DNA of 64,000 bases, from the NCBI RefSeq assembly GCF_019578655.1, contig NC_063262.1:7013582-7077581 (forward strand), read 5' to 3'. Shown here in pieces: positions 62,350 to 64,000 of this stretch (positions are counted from its first letter, which is position 1; each line of letters begins with the position of its first letter). Under the pieces are notes generated by a model. That model saw only the letters and a list, made by a program, of their open reading frames with translations, was not told the origin of the DNA and did no database searches. This stretch comes from Ricinus communis. Its lineage: Eukaryota > Streptophyta > Magnoliopsida > Malpighiales > Euphorbiaceae. Both the position numbers and the translations under genes were made by a program.

Positions 62350-62927
62350 ATTATTAGTAACGCCTGTAAATTATTATTATAAAAATTATAATATAATTTA
62401 TTTAATAATTAGTATATATATATATATATATATAATATTAAATAGTAAATATTCATACTGATAAAACGTAATAAAAATATATGAATGAGTATATTAATAA
62501 AATAAAATTGAAGTATCATATCTTTTTTTTGATTTTTTATCTTTAATTTTTGTAAATATTTGTCTTGAATTATTTAAAGTAATAATTATTTGTAAATATT
62601 TGTCTTGATTTTTTGTAATATATATAGTGTGATATATAGTAATTCATCAGCTTTTTTTATAGAATTAGGAATGTATATGAAATTATTATAGGATTAAGGA
62701 TCGAATTATATTGATTTTATTAGGATAATGAGATTAATTGCTAATTAATTCTATTAGGATTAGAAAGTTAAATTAATTATATATAAGATTTAGGATAGGA
62801 TTAGTAAAGGTATTTTAGTCAGTTCAAAACTCTCTTCGTGTTTTTATATCTACTACTATTGCTAATCACTCACATGTACAAATTATTATTATAAAAGTTA
62901 TAACATAATCTTATTTAATAATGTAGT
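62350..62927. other. Spacer between the repeat units
   Basis: It contains a TA microsatellite (62411-62433) and the second copy of the dispersed LTR-like repeat. Confidence 0.6.
62621..62850 (+). repeat. Dispersed repeat, copy 2 (partner at 7897-8125)
   Basis: It contains tatagaattaggaatgtata, aattctattaggattag and ttttagtcagttcaaaactc in the same order as the copy 54 kb away. The preserved ggatta words make this the less decayed copy. Confidence 0.7.
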
Positions 62928-64000
62928 ACCACTTCTAAGATTAGAGAGTTCAAAATTTTTATCATGTGGCATTTCTAATTTTCTATTTAATTAAATATAG
63001 AACTAAGATTCTTGAAATTTTAAAATAAAAGAATTAAGTTATTAGGGGGTGAGACCTAATCTTATGAAAAACGAAAACTTAATTTGCTCCCTGATTTCCT
63101 CAATTAATGCTCATAAAATATAGGATTAACAATCGTGTTCAATTCTAATTAGAGGAAATGATAAACAATATATGATATCAAAACACGTTTTTGCATATTT
63201 TATAAAATTTTATTAGTTGTTATTAGTGTATCAAATGCTCATTAAAATCGTGTTTTCTTTTTTAACACATTTTCATGTAATTTATGTTTTTCTAATTACA
63301 TAATTAAAAATGCTAGATATATTTTATTTTAGGTCTAATTATTAAATAAATTATGAACTTTACACTTTTTAACAATTTTATTCAATTCTTTTAAAATTTC
63401 TAAAATAAATATCCATACTTTTATTTGTTTAAAAAAATACTTTTCAATAATAATACTTGAAATTTTACAATGTGAAAAATGATGTGGCAAGTTAATTCTG
63501 TTCAAAATTAGTCACTTAACAAAAGATTTAATGTGTTTTAGATGTAAGATGTGTGAAATAATGTCCATATGTGAGATCTTTAATGGCCATATTATTAAGT
63601 TTATGACAAATAATTTTTGCTGATTCACAATTATTATTGTTTTAGTAAGCACATTAGACTTTCCATATCATCTTTTTTATTGTGAAATAATAATATTTTT
63701 TTTTAATTTAAGCTATATTATCTGTGTTAAAAATAATTGGTAATAAAAATAACTTCATGAAAAAAAATATGAAGTTATTAGTTGATAAAAAAAGCACCAA
63801 AAATGAAATTGACATATTCAATAGTTGTTTGACTATTTTATCAGTTATTAGTTGTTGATTTATTAAGCAATAAAATTAGGGATGACAAAACTTAATCTGC
63901 CTCGATGAAAACCTATCTTCATCCTAAATCCCGTGAAAAATCTCCTCCCTTGTCTATAGCAAGAGAGTCCCTGCACCGATTTTCAAAATATATATAGTAT
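62928..64000 (+). repeat. Large direct repeat, unit B (cut by the window end)
   Basis: Partner of unit A, offset by 1541 bases at its start. Relative to A it carries an extra 350-400 bases at roughly 63335-63740 (between ttattttaggtctaattatt and taatttaagctatattat). After that the match resumes with agttattagttgataaaa and continues to the window edge. Confidence 0.8.

Overview
The window is nuclear DNA from a flowering plant, almost certainly a eudicot. Genes are sparse and split by GT-AG introns, spacer DNA is strongly AT-rich with many AT and AAT microsatellites, and there are several families of degraded plant transposons. The proteins look like those of a woody or Malpighiales-type eudicot (castor bean or a relative would fit), but that species guess is inference. 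I saw no bacterial operon, CRISPR array, rRNA or convincing tRNA.

Three intact protein-coding genes are supported. (1) An intronless AP2/ERF transcription factor of the RAP2.4 (DREB A-6) type lies at 12958-14082 (+), behind a TATA box and an ATG-free leader of about 480 bases. (2) A trehalose-6-phosphate phosphatase lies at 43677-46210 (+). It has 11 coding exons that I joined base by base into a 373-residue protein; intron 10 is a non-canonical GC-AG intron, and the promoter carries a dense cluster of ACGT (G-box/ABRE-like) cores. (3) A single-exon LEA-2/NDR1-HIN1-like membrane protein lies at 60073-60906 (-). All three families are commonly linked to stress responses, but they are 15-30 kb apart and nothing shows shared control.

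Between them lies a mosaic of dead mobile DNA. There are two MuDR-type (MULE) transposase pseudogenes (324-3304 and 56105-58740, both minus strand), a non-LTR retrotransposon RNase H remnant (55133-55640, minus), a probable LTR-retrotransposon leader (about 5080-6025), and several non-autonomous inverted-repeat elements. The clearest are a 216-bp fold-back element with a near-perfect 9-bp target duplication (53253-53468), a 1.1-kb element with arms of about 290 bp (53643-54740), and a 486-bp element (19346-19831). Two members of one MITE-like family lie near 36.65-37.09 kb and 59.28-59.71 kb. The right edge of the window holds a directly repeated block of about 1 kb (61387-62349 and 62928-64000).

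The long gene-poor stretches (14.4-43 kb and 46.5-53 kb) hold a few GC-elevated islands with promoter-like or hairpin features: near 9.54-9.92, 10.09-10.39, 22.1-22.36, 30.9-31.7, 35.58-36.08 and 50.4-50.76 kb. These are candidates for non-coding transcription units, tiny genes or regulatory DNA; none can be proven from sequence alone. I did not find a clearly new biological system.
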